Shown piece by piece: positions 45,545 to 54,201 of a stretch of DNA of 64,000 nt. The DNA lies in the NCBI RefSeq assembly GCF_003122085.1, contig NZ_QEXV01000005.1, forward strand, positions 177,466-241,465, written 5' to 3'. This DNA comes from Marinicauda salina (GTDB lineage Bacteria > Pseudomonadota > Alphaproteobacteria > Caulobacterales > Maricaulaceae). The notes under the pieces are model-generated. The model ran no database searches. It had not been told where the DNA came from and saw only the letters and a program-made list of their open reading frames with translations. The translations under genes were made by a program, and so were the position numbers. Position 1 is the first letter of the stretch; the number at the start of each line of letters is the position of its first letter.

Positions 45545-45994
45545 ATGTTTCTCACGCGGATGATCTATCACAGCGCGCCCCGGTTCGAGACGGATTCGCT
45601 CGCGCTCGAGCAGGCGCTTGCGGAGATCATGGCGGCGGGATTGCGCAACAATCCCGCCGCCGGCATCTCCGGCGTGCTCGCCGTCGACGGCCAGCGCTTC
45701 ATTCAGGTGATGGAAGGGCCGCGGGACCGCCTGTCGGAGACCTTCGCGCGCATCGGCTCCGACACGCGTCACCGCGATCTCGTCATCGCCTTCTTCGGCG
45801 AAGTCGATTCACGGGTCTTCCCGGACTGGTCGGTCGCGATGATGAACCCGATCACGCTGCCCGAGTGCGAACCGCGATGCGTCGACTATGACGCCATCAC
45901 CGCCGAAGGCCTGCTCGAACGCGCCCGTCGGATCCGCGAGACGGGCGCCATCGCCGGACGCGAGACGCGTTCGGACGGGGAAAGCGCCGCTTAG
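45545..45994 (+). CDS. BLUF-domain blue-light (FAD) photoreceptor
   Basis: 149 residues, a single BLUF domain. Key flavin-contact residues are in place: Tyr8 (RMIYHSA), Asn36 (LRNNPAAGISGVL), Gln54 (RFIQVMEGPRD), and a Trp in PDWSVAMMN near 100. BLUF proteins bind FAD and switch a hydrogen-bond network under blue light. A stand-alone BLUF protein usually acts through a partner. It follows the globin chemoreceptor by 16 bases, so light and oxygen inputs may be cotranscribed. Its stop (TAG) overlaps the convergent cydX stop by three bases. Confidence 0.93.
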   Translation: MFLTRMIYHSAPRFETDSLALEQALAEIMAAGLRNNPAAGISGVLAVDGQRFIQVMEGPRDRLSETFARIGSDTRHRDLVIAFFGEVDSRVFPDWSVAMMNPITLPECEPRCVDYDAITAEGLLERARRIRETGAIAGRETRSDGESAA

Positions 45995-46119
45995 CGGGCG
46001 GCTTCCTCGGAGCTGCCGTCATCGCCCTCGTCGGCGACGTGCATCTCGTGCCACATCGCGTTCAGGATCGCGAACGCGCACGCCAGGCCGAGCCCGAGCA
46101 CCCAGGTGAAATACCACAT
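45991..46119 (-). CDS. cydX: Cytochrome bd small subunit CydX
   Basis: 42 residues, a single membrane helix: MWYFTWVLGLGLACAF then AILNAMWHEMHVAD and an acidic tail. The MWYFxWxLG start is the CydX signature. It lies 12 bases downstream of cydB with AAGGAGA eight bases before the ATG. CydX stabilises the heme-containing core of cytochrome bd oxidase. The stop is inside the overlapping ends of cydX and the convergent BLUF gene. Too short to appear in simple gene calls. Confidence 0.93.
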   Translation of the reverse strand: MWYFTWVLGLGLACAFAILNAMWHEMHVADEGDDGSSEEAAR

Positions 46120-46131
46120 TGCGCGTCTCCT

Positions 46132-47277
46132 TCAGTAATGATCGCCCGCGGTCACCTCTTCGGTGGTGACGCGGCCCCACATGATCCGGAACGCCCAGGC
46201 GGTGTAGGCGAGCACGATCGGCAGCAGCACCACCGTGACGATGAGCATCACGAACAGGGTGAGATGGCTGGACGAGGCGTTCCAGACCGTCAGGCTCGAA
46301 TTCGGATCGATGTTCGACGGCAGGATGAAGGGGAACATCGACACGCCCACCGTCGAGATGATCCCGAACACCGACAGGTTCGAGCCGGCGAAGGCGATCG
46401 TCTCGGAGTCCATCCGCACCCCGGCGATGGCGAGCGCGGCGCCGCCGAAGCCGAGCACGGGCGCGATCAGCGTCCAGGGATGGGCGGCGTAGTTGCGCAT
46501 CCAGGCGCCGCCCTCCGCGGCGGTCTGCGTCAGCAGCGGATTGGACGGCCCGTTCGGGTCGACGGCGGCGACCTGGACGTAGCCGGCGTCGCCGAACGCC
46601 ATCCAGAGCCCGCCGATCGCGAACAGGGCGATCGACAGCCCGCCGAACAGCGGCGCCAGCGCGCGCGCCCGGTCTCGGACCGGGCCGTGCTCGGTCTTCA
46701 GCGACAGCCACACCGCCCCGTGCAGGAAGATCATCGACACCGACAGGAGGCCGCACAGCAGCGCGAACGGATTGAGCAGGCCGAAGAAGCCGCCCTCCCA
46801 GAAGGCGCGCAGCTCGTCGTCGAACCGGAAGGGCACGCCCTGCAGCACGTTGCCGACGGCGACGCCGAAGATGAGCGGCGGGACCACGCCGCCGACGAAC
46901 AGGCCCCAGTCCCACAGCCGCCGCCAGCGCGGATCGGCGCGGTCATTGCGGAACTTGAACGCGACCGGCCGTATGATCAGCGCGGCCAGCACCACGAACA
47001 TGGCGAGATAGAAGGCTGAGAACGAGACCGCGTAGACCAGCGGCCAGGCCGCGAAGATCGCCCCGCCGCCGAGGATGAACCAGACCTGGTTGCCTTCCCA
47101 GACCGGCGCGATCGAGTTGATGGCGATCATCCGCTCGGTGTTCGTCCGGGACACGACGGGCAGCAGGCCGGCGACGCCGAAATCGAACCCGTCGGTCAGC
47201 GCGAAGCCGATCAGCAGCACGCCCAGCAGCCCCCACCAGACGAGCCGCAGGATTTCGTAGGAAACCGGGATCTCCAT
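46132..47277 (-). CDS. cydB: Cytochrome bd ubiquinol oxidase subunit II
   Basis: 381 residues with eight to nine membrane helices. Start MEIPVSYEILRLVWWGLLGVLLIGFALTDGFDFG is the CydB N-terminus; WEGNQVWFILGGGAIFAAWPLVYA near 60 is the most conserved block. With CydA it forms the bd oxidase that reduces O2 to water with quinol, at high O2 affinity. GGAGGA lies 7 bases before the ATG; it follows cydA by 13 bases and precedes cydX by 12. Confidence 0.96.
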   Translation of the reverse strand: MEIPVSYEILRLVWWGLLGVLLIGFALTDGFDFGVAGLLPVVSRTNTERMIAINSIAPVWEGNQVWFILGGGAIFAAWPLVYAVSFSAFYLAMFVVLAALIIRPVAFKFRNDRADPRWRRLWDWGLFVGGVVPPLIFGVAVGNVLQGVPFRFDDELRAFWEGGFFGLLNPFALLCGLLSVSMIFLHGAVWLSLKTEHGPVRDRARALAPLFGGLSIALFAIGGLWMAFGDAGYVQVAAVDPNGPSNPLLTQTAAEGGAWMRNYAAHPWTLIAPVLGFGGAALAIAGVRMDSETIAFAGSNLSVFGIISTVGVSMFPFILPSNIDPNSSLTVWNASSSHLTLFVMLIVTVVLLPIVLAYTAWAFRIMWGRVTTEEVTAGDHY

Positions 47278-47290
47278 GACGGGGTCCTCC

Positions 47291-48874
47291 CTATTCCGCC
47301 GGAACCGGACGCGGTCCGGTCGGCTCTGTCTGCACGCCCGCGCGGGCTCGCGCCTCTCCGCCCGGATAGGGTCCGCGCCGGATCAGGTGGATCATCAGCA
47401 TCACCTCGACCACGGCGAGCACGCCGTAGAGCAGGGTGAAGCCGACGATGGTCAGCCAGACCTGGCCGGCGGCGAGGCTGGAGACGCCGAGGAAGGTCGG
47501 CAGCACGCCCTCGATGATCCAGGGCTGGCGGCCGTACTCGGCGAGCAGCCAGCCCGCCTCCGCGGCGATCCACGGCAGCGGCAGCGAGACCAGGGCGAGC
47601 TTGAGATACCAGCGCGTCTCGTGGCGGCGCATGGTCGACAGCACGAAGCCGACGCCGAACAGCGCGATGAAGTAGAAGCCGATGCCGACCATGAAGCGGA
47701 AGGACCAGAACATCACCGCCACATTAGGCACCGTGTCGAACGCGGCCTGGCGGATCAGCTCCGGCGTGACCTGGTCGGGGCTCTCGACATAGCGCCTGAG
47801 CAGCATGCCGTAGCCGAGATCGAACTTGTGCTCCTCGAATCGTTCGCGGGCGCCGAGATCGTCGGGGTTCTCCCGCAGCGTCTCGACGGCGCGCCAGGCG
47901 ACCAGCCCGTTCTCGATGCGGTCCTCGGCGACGGCCACCAGAGGCAGGATGCCCTCGACCTCCTGGTCGAGCGAGCGCGTGGCGATCAGGCCGAGCACCC
48001 AGGGAATCTCGACGGCGTAGTGGGTTTCCTGCGCCTCGCGGTCGGGAAAGCCCACGAGCGTCAGCGGCGCCGGCGCCTCCTCGGTCTCCCACATGGCCTC
48101 CAGCGAGGCGAGCTTCATGCGCTGGTTGTCGGTGAGCACGTAGCCGCTCTCGTCACCGAGCACGACAACCGACAGCGCGCCGGCCAGGCCGAAGGCCGAA
48201 GCCACCGTCATCGAGCGCCGGGCGAAGCCGCGATGGCGCCGCGCCAGCAGGTAGAAAGCCGAGATCGCGAGCACGAAGATCGAGCCCGTCACGTAGCCTG
48301 CGGCGACGGTGTGGACGAATTTCGCCTGCGCGACGGGGTTGAACAGGACCGCGCCGAAATCGACGACCTCCATGCGCATCGTGTCGAGATTGAACTCGGC
48401 GCCGACCGGGTTCTGCATCCAGCCGTTGGCGACCAGGATCCACAGCGCCGACAGGTTGGCGCCGAGCGCCATCAGCCAGGTCACGGCCAGATGGGCGCGC
48501 TTGCTCATCCGGTCCCAGCCGAAGAAGAACAGGCCGACCAGCGTGGCCTCGAGGAAGAAGGCCATCAGGCCCTCGATGGCCAGCGGCGCGCCGAAGATGT
48601 CGCCGACATACTGGGAGTAGTAGGCCCAGTTCATGCCGAACTCGAATTCCATGGTGATGCCGGTGGCCACGCCCATGGCGAAATTGACGCCGAAGAGCAG
48701 GCCCCAGAACTTCACCATGTCCTTCCAGACCTGGCGGCCCGTCATGACGTAGACGCTCTCCATCACCGCAAGGATGAAGGACAGCCCCAGCGTCAGCGGC
48801 ACGAACAGGAAGTGGTACATCGCTGTGAGCGCGAACTGCCAGCGCGACAGCTCGACGACCGACATGTCGACCAT
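47291..48874 (-). CDS. cydA: Cytochrome bd ubiquinol oxidase subunit I
   Basis: 527 residues, about E. coli length, so the long quinol (Q) loop is present. Seen: ALTAMYHFLFVPLTLGLSF (heme His near 18), GMNWAYYSQYVGDIFG, KFVHTVAAGYVTGS (heme b558 His near 182), and the late EYGRQPWIIEGVLPT block. The start at 48874 (MVDMSVVEL) is favoured by GGAG six bases upstream; a Met four codons upstream exists. It faces away from cydD-cydC. Confidence 0.96.
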   Translation of the reverse strand: MVDMSVVELSRWQFALTAMYHFLFVPLTLGLSFILAVMESVYVMTGRQVWKDMVKFWGLLFGVNFAMGVATGITMEFEFGMNWAYYSQYVGDIFGAPLAIEGLMAFFLEATLVGLFFFGWDRMSKRAHLAVTWLMALGANLSALWILVANGWMQNPVGAEFNLDTMRMEVVDFGAVLFNPVAQAKFVHTVAAGYVTGSIFVLAISAFYLLARRHRGFARRSMTVASAFGLAGALSVVVLGDESGYVLTDNQRMKLASLEAMWETEEAPAPLTLVGFPDREAQETHYAVEIPWVLGLIATRSLDQEVEGILPLVAVAEDRIENGLVAWRAVETLRENPDDLGARERFEEHKFDLGYGMLLRRYVESPDQVTPELIRQAAFDTVPNVAVMFWSFRFMVGIGFYFIALFGVGFVLSTMRRHETRWYLKLALVSLPLPWIAAEAGWLLAEYGRQPWIIEGVLPTFLGVSSLAAGQVWLTIVGFTLLYGVLAVVEVMLMIHLIRRGPYPGGEARARAGVQTEPTGPRPVPAE

Positions 48875-49033
48875 GACCGGCTCCATTGTCTCGCGCGCCG
48901 TGATCCTGAACCTGACTCCGGCGCGTTTCCCGGACTATATGATGCGTGAACCGGGCGCCGTCGCCCCTGCAGCTTGTCGCATGAGACGCTGCGTCGCAGT
49001 CGCGCCAAGCCCGAGCCGTGCCATCCGGAGCCG

Positions 49034-50707
49034 ATGACGCCTGAATCGCCACCCCAGTCCGACAAGCGCGCGCTCGCGCGGCGTCTCGCCGAATGGGGCC
49101 GCGCCGGCGCGGCCATGTCCCACGCCGCCAGCGCCCTCGGGATCGCCCAGTACGCGCTGTTCATCGGCTTCGCCTGGGGGGCGGCGAACGCGCTGGCGAA
49201 CCTCGCCGGCGGCGGACCGGTCGGCCCCTGGCTCGCCGCCGCGGCGGGTTTCGCGCTCGTTCGCGCGGCCGCCCAGGCCGGCGAGACGCGTCTGGGCGTC
49301 GAGGCGTCGGCCCGGGTGCGCGCCGACGTCCGTCGACGCGCCGCCGCCGGGCTCTCCCGCCGCGGCCCGGCCTGGGCCGAGCGCGCCGAGACCGGCGAGA
49401 CCGCCTCGGCGCTGGTCGACGCCGTGGAGAAGCTCGACGGGTATTTCGGCCGCTACCGGCCGCTGATGCCGGTGGTCGCGATCGCGCCCTTCGTCATCCT
49501 CGCCGCGGCCTTTCCCGCCAGCCGCATCGTCGCGGCGATCTTCCTCGTCACCGCGCCGTTCCTGATCCTCTTCATGGCGCTCGTCGGCGCCGGCGCGGCG
49601 GCGGCCTCGCGCGATCAGCTGACGGTGCTCTCCCGGCTGGCCGGCCGCTTCAACGACCGGCTCCAGGCGCTGGAGACGCTCAACGCCTTCAACGCCGCCG
49701 AGCGCGAGGCGAAAGGCCTCGCCGCGGCGGCCGACGATTTCCGCCGGCGCACGATGAAGGTGCTGAGGCTGGCCTTCCTGTCCTCGGGAATCCTCGAATT
49801 CTTCGCCGCGCTCGCCGTCGCGGCGACGGCGGTCTATGTCGGCTTCTCGCTGCTCGGCGAGCTGCCTTTCAACGCCGGAGAGACGGTGACGCTGCGGACC
49901 GGCGTGTTCGTGCTGATCCTGGCGCCGGAGTTCTACATGCCTCTGCGCCGGCTCTCGGCGGCCTATCACGACCGCGCCGACGCCGAGGCCGCCGCCGAGG
50001 CGCTCGCTCCGCTGTTCGAAGACGTGGACGAAACCCCCGCCGCGCCGCCGCGACTGACTGCGGCGCCGGCGGTCGTCTTCGAGCAGGCCGGCTCGGTCTA
50101 CGCCGACGGCCGGCGCGGGCTCGCCCCGCTGAGCTTCACCGCCGAGGCGGGTGCGATCACCGCGCTGTGGGGCGCGTCGGGCGCGGGCAAGTCGACCGCG
50201 CTCAAGCTCATGATGGGCTATGCGCCCTTGAGTGAGGGCCGCATCCTGATCGACGGCGAAGCCCTCGCCGCCCCGCTCATCGGCGAGGCCGCCTGGATCG
50301 CCCAGCGCCCGCGCGTCTTCCACGGCGGCCTTGCCGACAACATCACCCTGTTCGATCCGGACATCCCCGTCGCGCGCGTCCGCGCCGCCGCCGAGGCGGC
50401 CGGCGTGACCGATTTCGCGGACTCGCTGCCCGACGGGCTCGAGACACGCGTCGGCGATCGCGGCTACGGGCTGTCGGGCGGCCAGGCCCAGCGCGTCGCA
50501 CTCGCCCGGGCGCTCGCCGCCGACATGAAGCTCCTGCTGCTCGACGAGCCCACAGCCCATCTCGACGGAGAGGCCGAGGCGCGCTTTCTCGACGCGCTCA
50601 GGCGCGCCGCCTCCGGGCGCACGGTGATCATCGCCACGCACAGCCCGGCCGTGCGCGCGGTCTGCGACGCCGTCATCGATCTCGAAGCGCGAAAGGCGGC
50701 GGCGTGA
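49034..50707 (+). CDS. cydD: ABC transporter subunit CydD (heme/thiol exporter)
   Basis: 557 residues. N-terminal six-helix ABC membrane domain, then the ATPase: Walker A GASGAGKSTALKL near 392, signature LSGGQAQRVALARALA, Walker B LLLLDEPTAHLD. CydDC exports cysteine/glutathione or moves heme and is required to build cytochrome bd. GGAG lies 6 bases before the ATG at 49034; a longer start at 48974 is possible. The gene overlaps cydC (gtga). Divergent from cydA. Confidence 0.94.
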   Translation: MTPESPPQSDKRALARRLAEWGRAGAAMSHAASALGIAQYALFIGFAWGAANALANLAGGGPVGPWLAAAAGFALVRAAAQAGETRLGVEASARVRADVRRRAAAGLSRRGPAWAERAETGETASALVDAVEKLDGYFGRYRPLMPVVAIAPFVILAAAFPASRIVAAIFLVTAPFLILFMALVGAGAAAASRDQLTVLSRLAGRFNDRLQALETLNAFNAAEREAKGLAAAADDFRRRTMKVLRLAFLSSGILEFFAALAVAATAVYVGFSLLGELPFNAGETVTLRTGVFVLILAPEFYMPLRRLSAAYHDRADAEAAAEALAPLFEDVDETPAAPPRLTAAPAVVFEQAGSVYADGRRGLAPLSFTAEAGAITALWGASGAGKSTALKLMMGYAPLSEGRILIDGEALAAPLIGEAAWIAQRPRVFHGGLADNITLFDPDIPVARVRAAAEAAGVTDFADSLPDGLETRVGDRGYGLSGGQAQRVALARALAADMKLLLLDEPTAHLDGEAEARFLDALRRAASGRTVIIATHSPAVRAVCDAVIDLEARKAAA

Positions 50708-52443
50708 GGGATCTGCGCTTCTTCCTGTCGCTGGCCCGCCCCGATCGCTGGTGGCTGAGGCTCGGCGCGGCGCTCGCCGCGCTGACGCTCGTCGCCGGCG
50801 TCGGACTGCTGAGCCTGTCGGGCTGGTTCATCACCGCCGCCGCGCTGGCGGGCGCGGCCGGGACGGGCGCGGCGTTCAACTATCTCTTCGCCTCGGGCGG
50901 AGTGCGCGGCTTCGCTCTGACGCGCACGCTGGGGCGCTACGCCGAGCGGCTGGCCACCCACGAGGCGACCTTCCGGATTCTCGCCCGGCTCAGGCTCTGG
51001 GTGTTCCGCACCGCCGCCCCGCTGGCGCCGGCGAAGCTCGGACGGCTCAGGGGCGGCGATCTGCTCTCGCGCGTCACCCAGGACGTCGACGCCCTCGACA
51101 ATCTCTATCTCCGGCTCGTCACCCCGCTTTTCGCCGCGATCGTCGGCGCGCTCGCGACGGCGGCGATCCTCTTCGCGTTCGCGCCCGCCGCCCTGCCCGG
51201 CGTGCTCGGCCTGTTCCTGCTCGCCGGTCTCGGCCTGCCCCTGATCGCCGCGCGCGCCGGCCAGGGGCCAGGGACCGACATGACCGAGGCCGCCTCCGAC
51301 GCCCGCGCCGAGGCCGGCGATCTCGCCGCCGGGCTCGCCGAACTCAAGGCCTATGGCGCCGACGCGCGCATCGCCGCCCGCCTCGACGCCGCGTCCGAGC
51401 GCTGGATCGGCGCCCAGCGCCGGCTCGCCCGGGTTTCGCTGATCAACGGCGCGGCGCTCGCCTTCGCCGGACCGGCGGCGTTCGTCGCCGGCTTCGGCCT
51501 GGCCGCCGCCGGCGGCGCGACCGCGCCCATCGCCGCGCTGGCCGGCTTCGTCGCCTTCGGCCTGTTCGAGGCCGCCGCGCCGCTGGTCCAGGCCGCCGAA
51601 CTCTACGCCGGGACGACCGCCTCGGCGCGGCGGCTGCGCGCACTGTCCGAGATCGACCCCGCGGTCGCCGAACCGGCCGAGCCCGCCGCGCTTCCCGACC
51701 GCTGGGACGTGGCGGTGCGGAACCTTGCCTTCACCTATCCCGGCGCGGACGCCCCGGCGCTCGACGGCGTCGATCTCGATCTGCCCGAGGGCGGGCGCGT
51801 CGCGCTGGTCGGCGCCTCGGGTTCGGGCAAGTCCTCGCTGATCCGCCTCCTGATGCGCTTCTACACGCCCGACTCGGGAACGATCAGGCTGGGCGGAACG
51901 TCGCTGGAAGCGCTCGCCCCGGCCGAAGTCCGAACGCGCTTCGCGCTGGTCGACCAGCGCGCCGAACTGCTCTCGACGACGGTGCGCGCCAATCTGCGCC
52001 TCGCCGACGCGGACGCGAGCGAGGACGCGCTGTGGGCCGCGCTCGAGCGCGCCCGGGCCGCCGACTTCGTCCACGCCATGCCCGACGGGCTCGAGACCTG
52101 GATCGGCGAGCAGGGCGGGCTGGTGTCGGGCGGGCAGGCGCGCCGCATTGCGTTGGCGCGCGCCTTCGTCTCCGGCGCGCCGGTGCTCTTGCTCGACGAG
52201 CCGACCGAGGGCCTCGACACGGAGACGGAAGGCGAATTCCTCGACGCGCTCGACGCCTGGCTCGACGAGGACGCCCGGCGCTCGGCGCTGATCGTGACCC
52301 ATCGCGCCGCGCTGCTCGGGCGCGCGGAAACCGCGGTCGTGCTGGAGGACGGACGGGTCGCGCAGACGGGCGCGCCGGACGGGCTCGCCGGCGCGGGCGG
52401 CGCGTTCGACCGGCTGTTTCCGGCCTTCAAGGCGTCCGGCTGA
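50704..52443 (+). CDS. cydC: ABC transporter subunit CydC
   Basis: 579 residues. Membrane domain starts LSLSGWFITAAALAG, with FNYLFASGGVRGFALTRTLGRYAERL, typical of CydC. ATPase: Walker A GASGSGKSSLIRLL near 364, signature VSGGQARRIALARAF (Val for Leu), Walker B VLLLDEPTEGLD. It pairs with CydD as the heterodimeric transporter needed for cytochrome bd assembly. GTG start overlaps the cydD stop. Two bases after the stop, a small gene begins on the opposite strand. Confidence 0.94.
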   Translation: MRDLRFFLSLARPDRWWLRLGAALAALTLVAGVGLLSLSGWFITAAALAGAAGTGAAFNYLFASGGVRGFALTRTLGRYAERLATHEATFRILARLRLWVFRTAAPLAPAKLGRLRGGDLLSRVTQDVDALDNLYLRLVTPLFAAIVGALATAAILFAFAPAALPGVLGLFLLAGLGLPLIAARAGQGPGTDMTEAASDARAEAGDLAAGLAELKAYGADARIAARLDAASERWIGAQRRLARVSLINGAALAFAGPAAFVAGFGLAAAGGATAPIAALAGFVAFGLFEAAAPLVQAAELYAGTTASARRLRALSEIDPAVAEPAEPAALPDRWDVAVRNLAFTYPGADAPALDGVDLDLPEGGRVALVGASGSGKSSLIRLLMRFYTPDSGTIRLGGTSLEALAPAEVRTRFALVDQRAELLSTTVRANLRLADADASEDALWAALERARAADFVHAMPDGLETWIGEQGGLVSGGQARRIALARAFVSGAPVLLLDEPTEGLDTETEGEFLDALDAWLDEDARRSALIVTHRAALLGRAETAVVLEDGRVAQTGAPDGLAGAGGAFDRLFPAFKASG

Positions 52444-52677
52444 TCAGTCCCAGAACTGCCACCAGGGCGGGTCTTCCTCCTCCTGGTGGATGCCGAGCCA
52501 GCCCCGCACCGTCTCGATCGCCGGATCGGCGTGGCGCCACGCCGGCACCGTGTTCTCGAGCCAGTTGTCGGCGCGCGGCGAGAACACCGCGACCACGAAG
52601 GCGGCGAGCAGGACCGTCACCAGCATGGTGATGATCGGTTTGAGGACGTCGCCGATGAATTTGAACAACCCCGTCAT
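52444..52677 (-). CDS. Small membrane protein, unknown
   Basis: 77 residues with one clear membrane helix (KPIITMLVTVLLAAFVVAVF) after a short amphipathic start, and a soluble Trp/acidic tail (QEEEDPPWWQFWD). I do not recognise the family. It ends directly at the cydC stop (convergent). The start is not well defined; the Met at 52677 was chosen since the membrane segment begins ten residues later. Confidence 0.6.
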   Translation of the reverse strand: MTGLFKFIGDVLKPIITMLVTVLLAAFVVAVFSPRADNWLENTVPAWRHADPAIETVRGWLGIHQEEEDPPWWQFWD

Positions 52678-52770
52678 GGCGTTCAGCTTAACCCAGAAAT
52701 CGGGGCCGGGCGACAGATTCCCGTCTGGCGGGGCTTGCATCGCGCCCGGCTTCGGGCGCCTGATCGAGCC

Positions 52771-53127
52771 ATGAGCGATATCCGAACCAAGCGCATCTAC
52801 GCCCCGGCCGACGCCTCCGACGGAACCCGCGTGCTCGTCGACCGGCTGTGGCCGCGCGGGATCTCCAAGGCGAAGGCGGGCGTCGATCACTGGCTGCGCG
52901 ACGTCGCGCCCAGCGACGATCTGCGCAAACGCGTTCACGCCGGCGAGATGTCCTTCGAGGACTTCGTCGCGGCCTATGCGCGCGAACTCGAATCCGAGCC
53001 GGCCAGAGGCGCGCTCGCCGAGCTGCGCGACCTCGCCCAGGACGGGACGGTCACGCTGCTCTTCGCCGCGCGCGACGAGGAACGGAACAACGCTGCGGCG
53101 CTCAAGCGTTTGCTTGAAGACGGCTGA
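52771..53127 (+). CDS. DUF488 family protein
   Basis: 118 residues. The DUF488 core is clear: IRTKRIYAPADASDGTRVLVDRLWPRGISK, DHWLRDVAPSDDLRKR and VTLLFAARDEERNNAAALK. These small proteins are uncharacterised; some relatives sit with nucleic-acid or heme genes. No RBS of note. Followed 53 bases later by a transglutaminase-like gene on the same strand. Confidence 0.92.
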   Translation: MSDIRTKRIYAPADASDGTRVLVDRLWPRGISKAKAGVDHWLRDVAPSDDLRKRVHAGEMSFEDFVAAYARELESEPARGALAELRDLAQDGTVTLLFAARDEERNNAAALKRLLEDG

Positions 53128-53179
53128 CGCGCGCGCTTGCGCGACCGACTTCCTCCAAGCCCCCGAAAGGTCCGGCGAC

Positions 53180-54001
53180 ATGCTGATCCGCTATGGCTGC
53201 AAATTCACCATCTCCTGCATCGAGCCGACGCCGATGGTCTGTTTTCTCGATGCACGCGAGGACGCGCCGCAATGCGGCCCGCCTCGGCAGCGCTTCGAAA
53301 CCTCGCCCGCCGTCGCGGCCAGGACCTATCGCGACGGCTACGGCAATACCGGACGGCGTTTCGTGATCCCTCCGGGCGAAACGTCGATCGCGATCGACGG
53401 GACGATCGCGCATGACGGCCGGCCCGACCCCGTCGCGCCCGAAGCCCGGGAGGTCCCGGTCGAGGCGCTGCCGGACGAGTGCATGCCGTTCCTGCTCGGC
53501 AGCCGCTATTGCGACACCGACCGGCTGAGCCAGACCGCCTGGGACCTGTTCGACTCGACCGAGCCGGGCTGGGCGCGCGTCCAGGCGATCTGCGCGTTCA
53601 CGCACAACCGGCTCGCATTCGACTACATGCAGGCCAGCGAAACGCGCACCGCCTGCGACGCCTTCGAGCAGCAGGTCGGCGTGTGCCGCGACTACGCCCA
53701 TCTCGCCGTCGCGCTGTGCCGCTGCATGAACATCCCGGCGCGCTATGTCAGCGGATATCTCGGCAATTTCAGCCAGATGGTCCACGATCCGCTGGACATG
53801 AACGCCTGGATCGAGGTCTATCTCGACCAGGGCTGGCTCACCTTCGACCCCCGCCACAACACGCCGCTGGTCGGCCGCATCGCGGCGGCGCGCGGGCGCG
53901 ATGCGGCCGATGTCCCGCTGATCCACTCCTTCGGCCCGCACGTGCTGACCGGCTTCGAGGTCTGGACCGAGGAGGCCGGCGGCCCGGGCGCGGCGGCGTG
54001 A
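53180..54001 (+). CDS. Transglutaminase-like cysteine protein
   Basis: 273 residues. N-terminal ~100-residue beta domain (FTISCIEPTPMVCFLDARED), then a transglutaminase-like core: RVQAICAFTHNRLAFDYM, catalytic Cys in GVCRDYAHLAVALCR near 175, and WIEVYLDQGWLTFDPRHN. In most bacterial relatives the residue before AW is His; here it is Asn (MNAW near 215), with His instead in PRHN. So the triad may be altered; the enzyme may be inactive or use another His. This subfamily is common in alphaproteobacteria and of unknown role. Confidence 0.8.
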   Translation: MLIRYGCKFTISCIEPTPMVCFLDAREDAPQCGPPRQRFETSPAVAARTYRDGYGNTGRRFVIPPGETSIAIDGTIAHDGRPDPVAPEAREVPVEALPDECMPFLLGSRYCDTDRLSQTAWDLFDSTEPGWARVQAICAFTHNRLAFDYMQASETRTACDAFEQQVGVCRDYAHLAVALCRCMNIPARYVSGYLGNFSQMVHDPLDMNAWIEVYLDQGWLTFDPRHNTPLVGRIAAARGRDAADVPLIHSFGPHVLTGFEVWTEEAGGPGAAA

Positions 54002-54161
54002 TCCGCCGCGCGGCGAAGCGCCGACGGCGCTCGGCCGCCGCACCGGACTGACGGCGTGGCGGCCCGCGTCGACGAGACCGCGGCGACCGGGCCCGCACGC
54101 TCGGGCGACCTCATGATTGCACACAAATTGGCGCCCGAAGTGGAGTATGGTAAATTTTTTA

Positions 54162-54180
54162 TTAAGCCGAAGTAGCTTAA
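54162..54180 (+). promoter_or_regulatory. Inverted repeat upstream of beta-barrel gene
   Basis: ttaagc, seven bases, gcttaa, in an AT-rich stretch 21-39 bases before the ATG at 54202. It could be an operator, or a 5' leader hairpin just before the GGGGA ribosome site. Confidence 0.45.
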
Positions 54181-54201
54181 CAAGATGGCTGGGGAATTCA
54201 A

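Noticed and set aside
46019..46915. Long frames opposite and in other frames of cydB and cydA
   Set aside because: Shadow frames; cydA/cydB/cydX account for the sequence.
48985..48995. gacgctgcgtc palindrome in the cydA/cydD gap as an oxygen-regulator site
   Set aside because: Not an FNR-type box (TTGAT-N4-ATCAA), too short, and such GC palindromes are frequent here.
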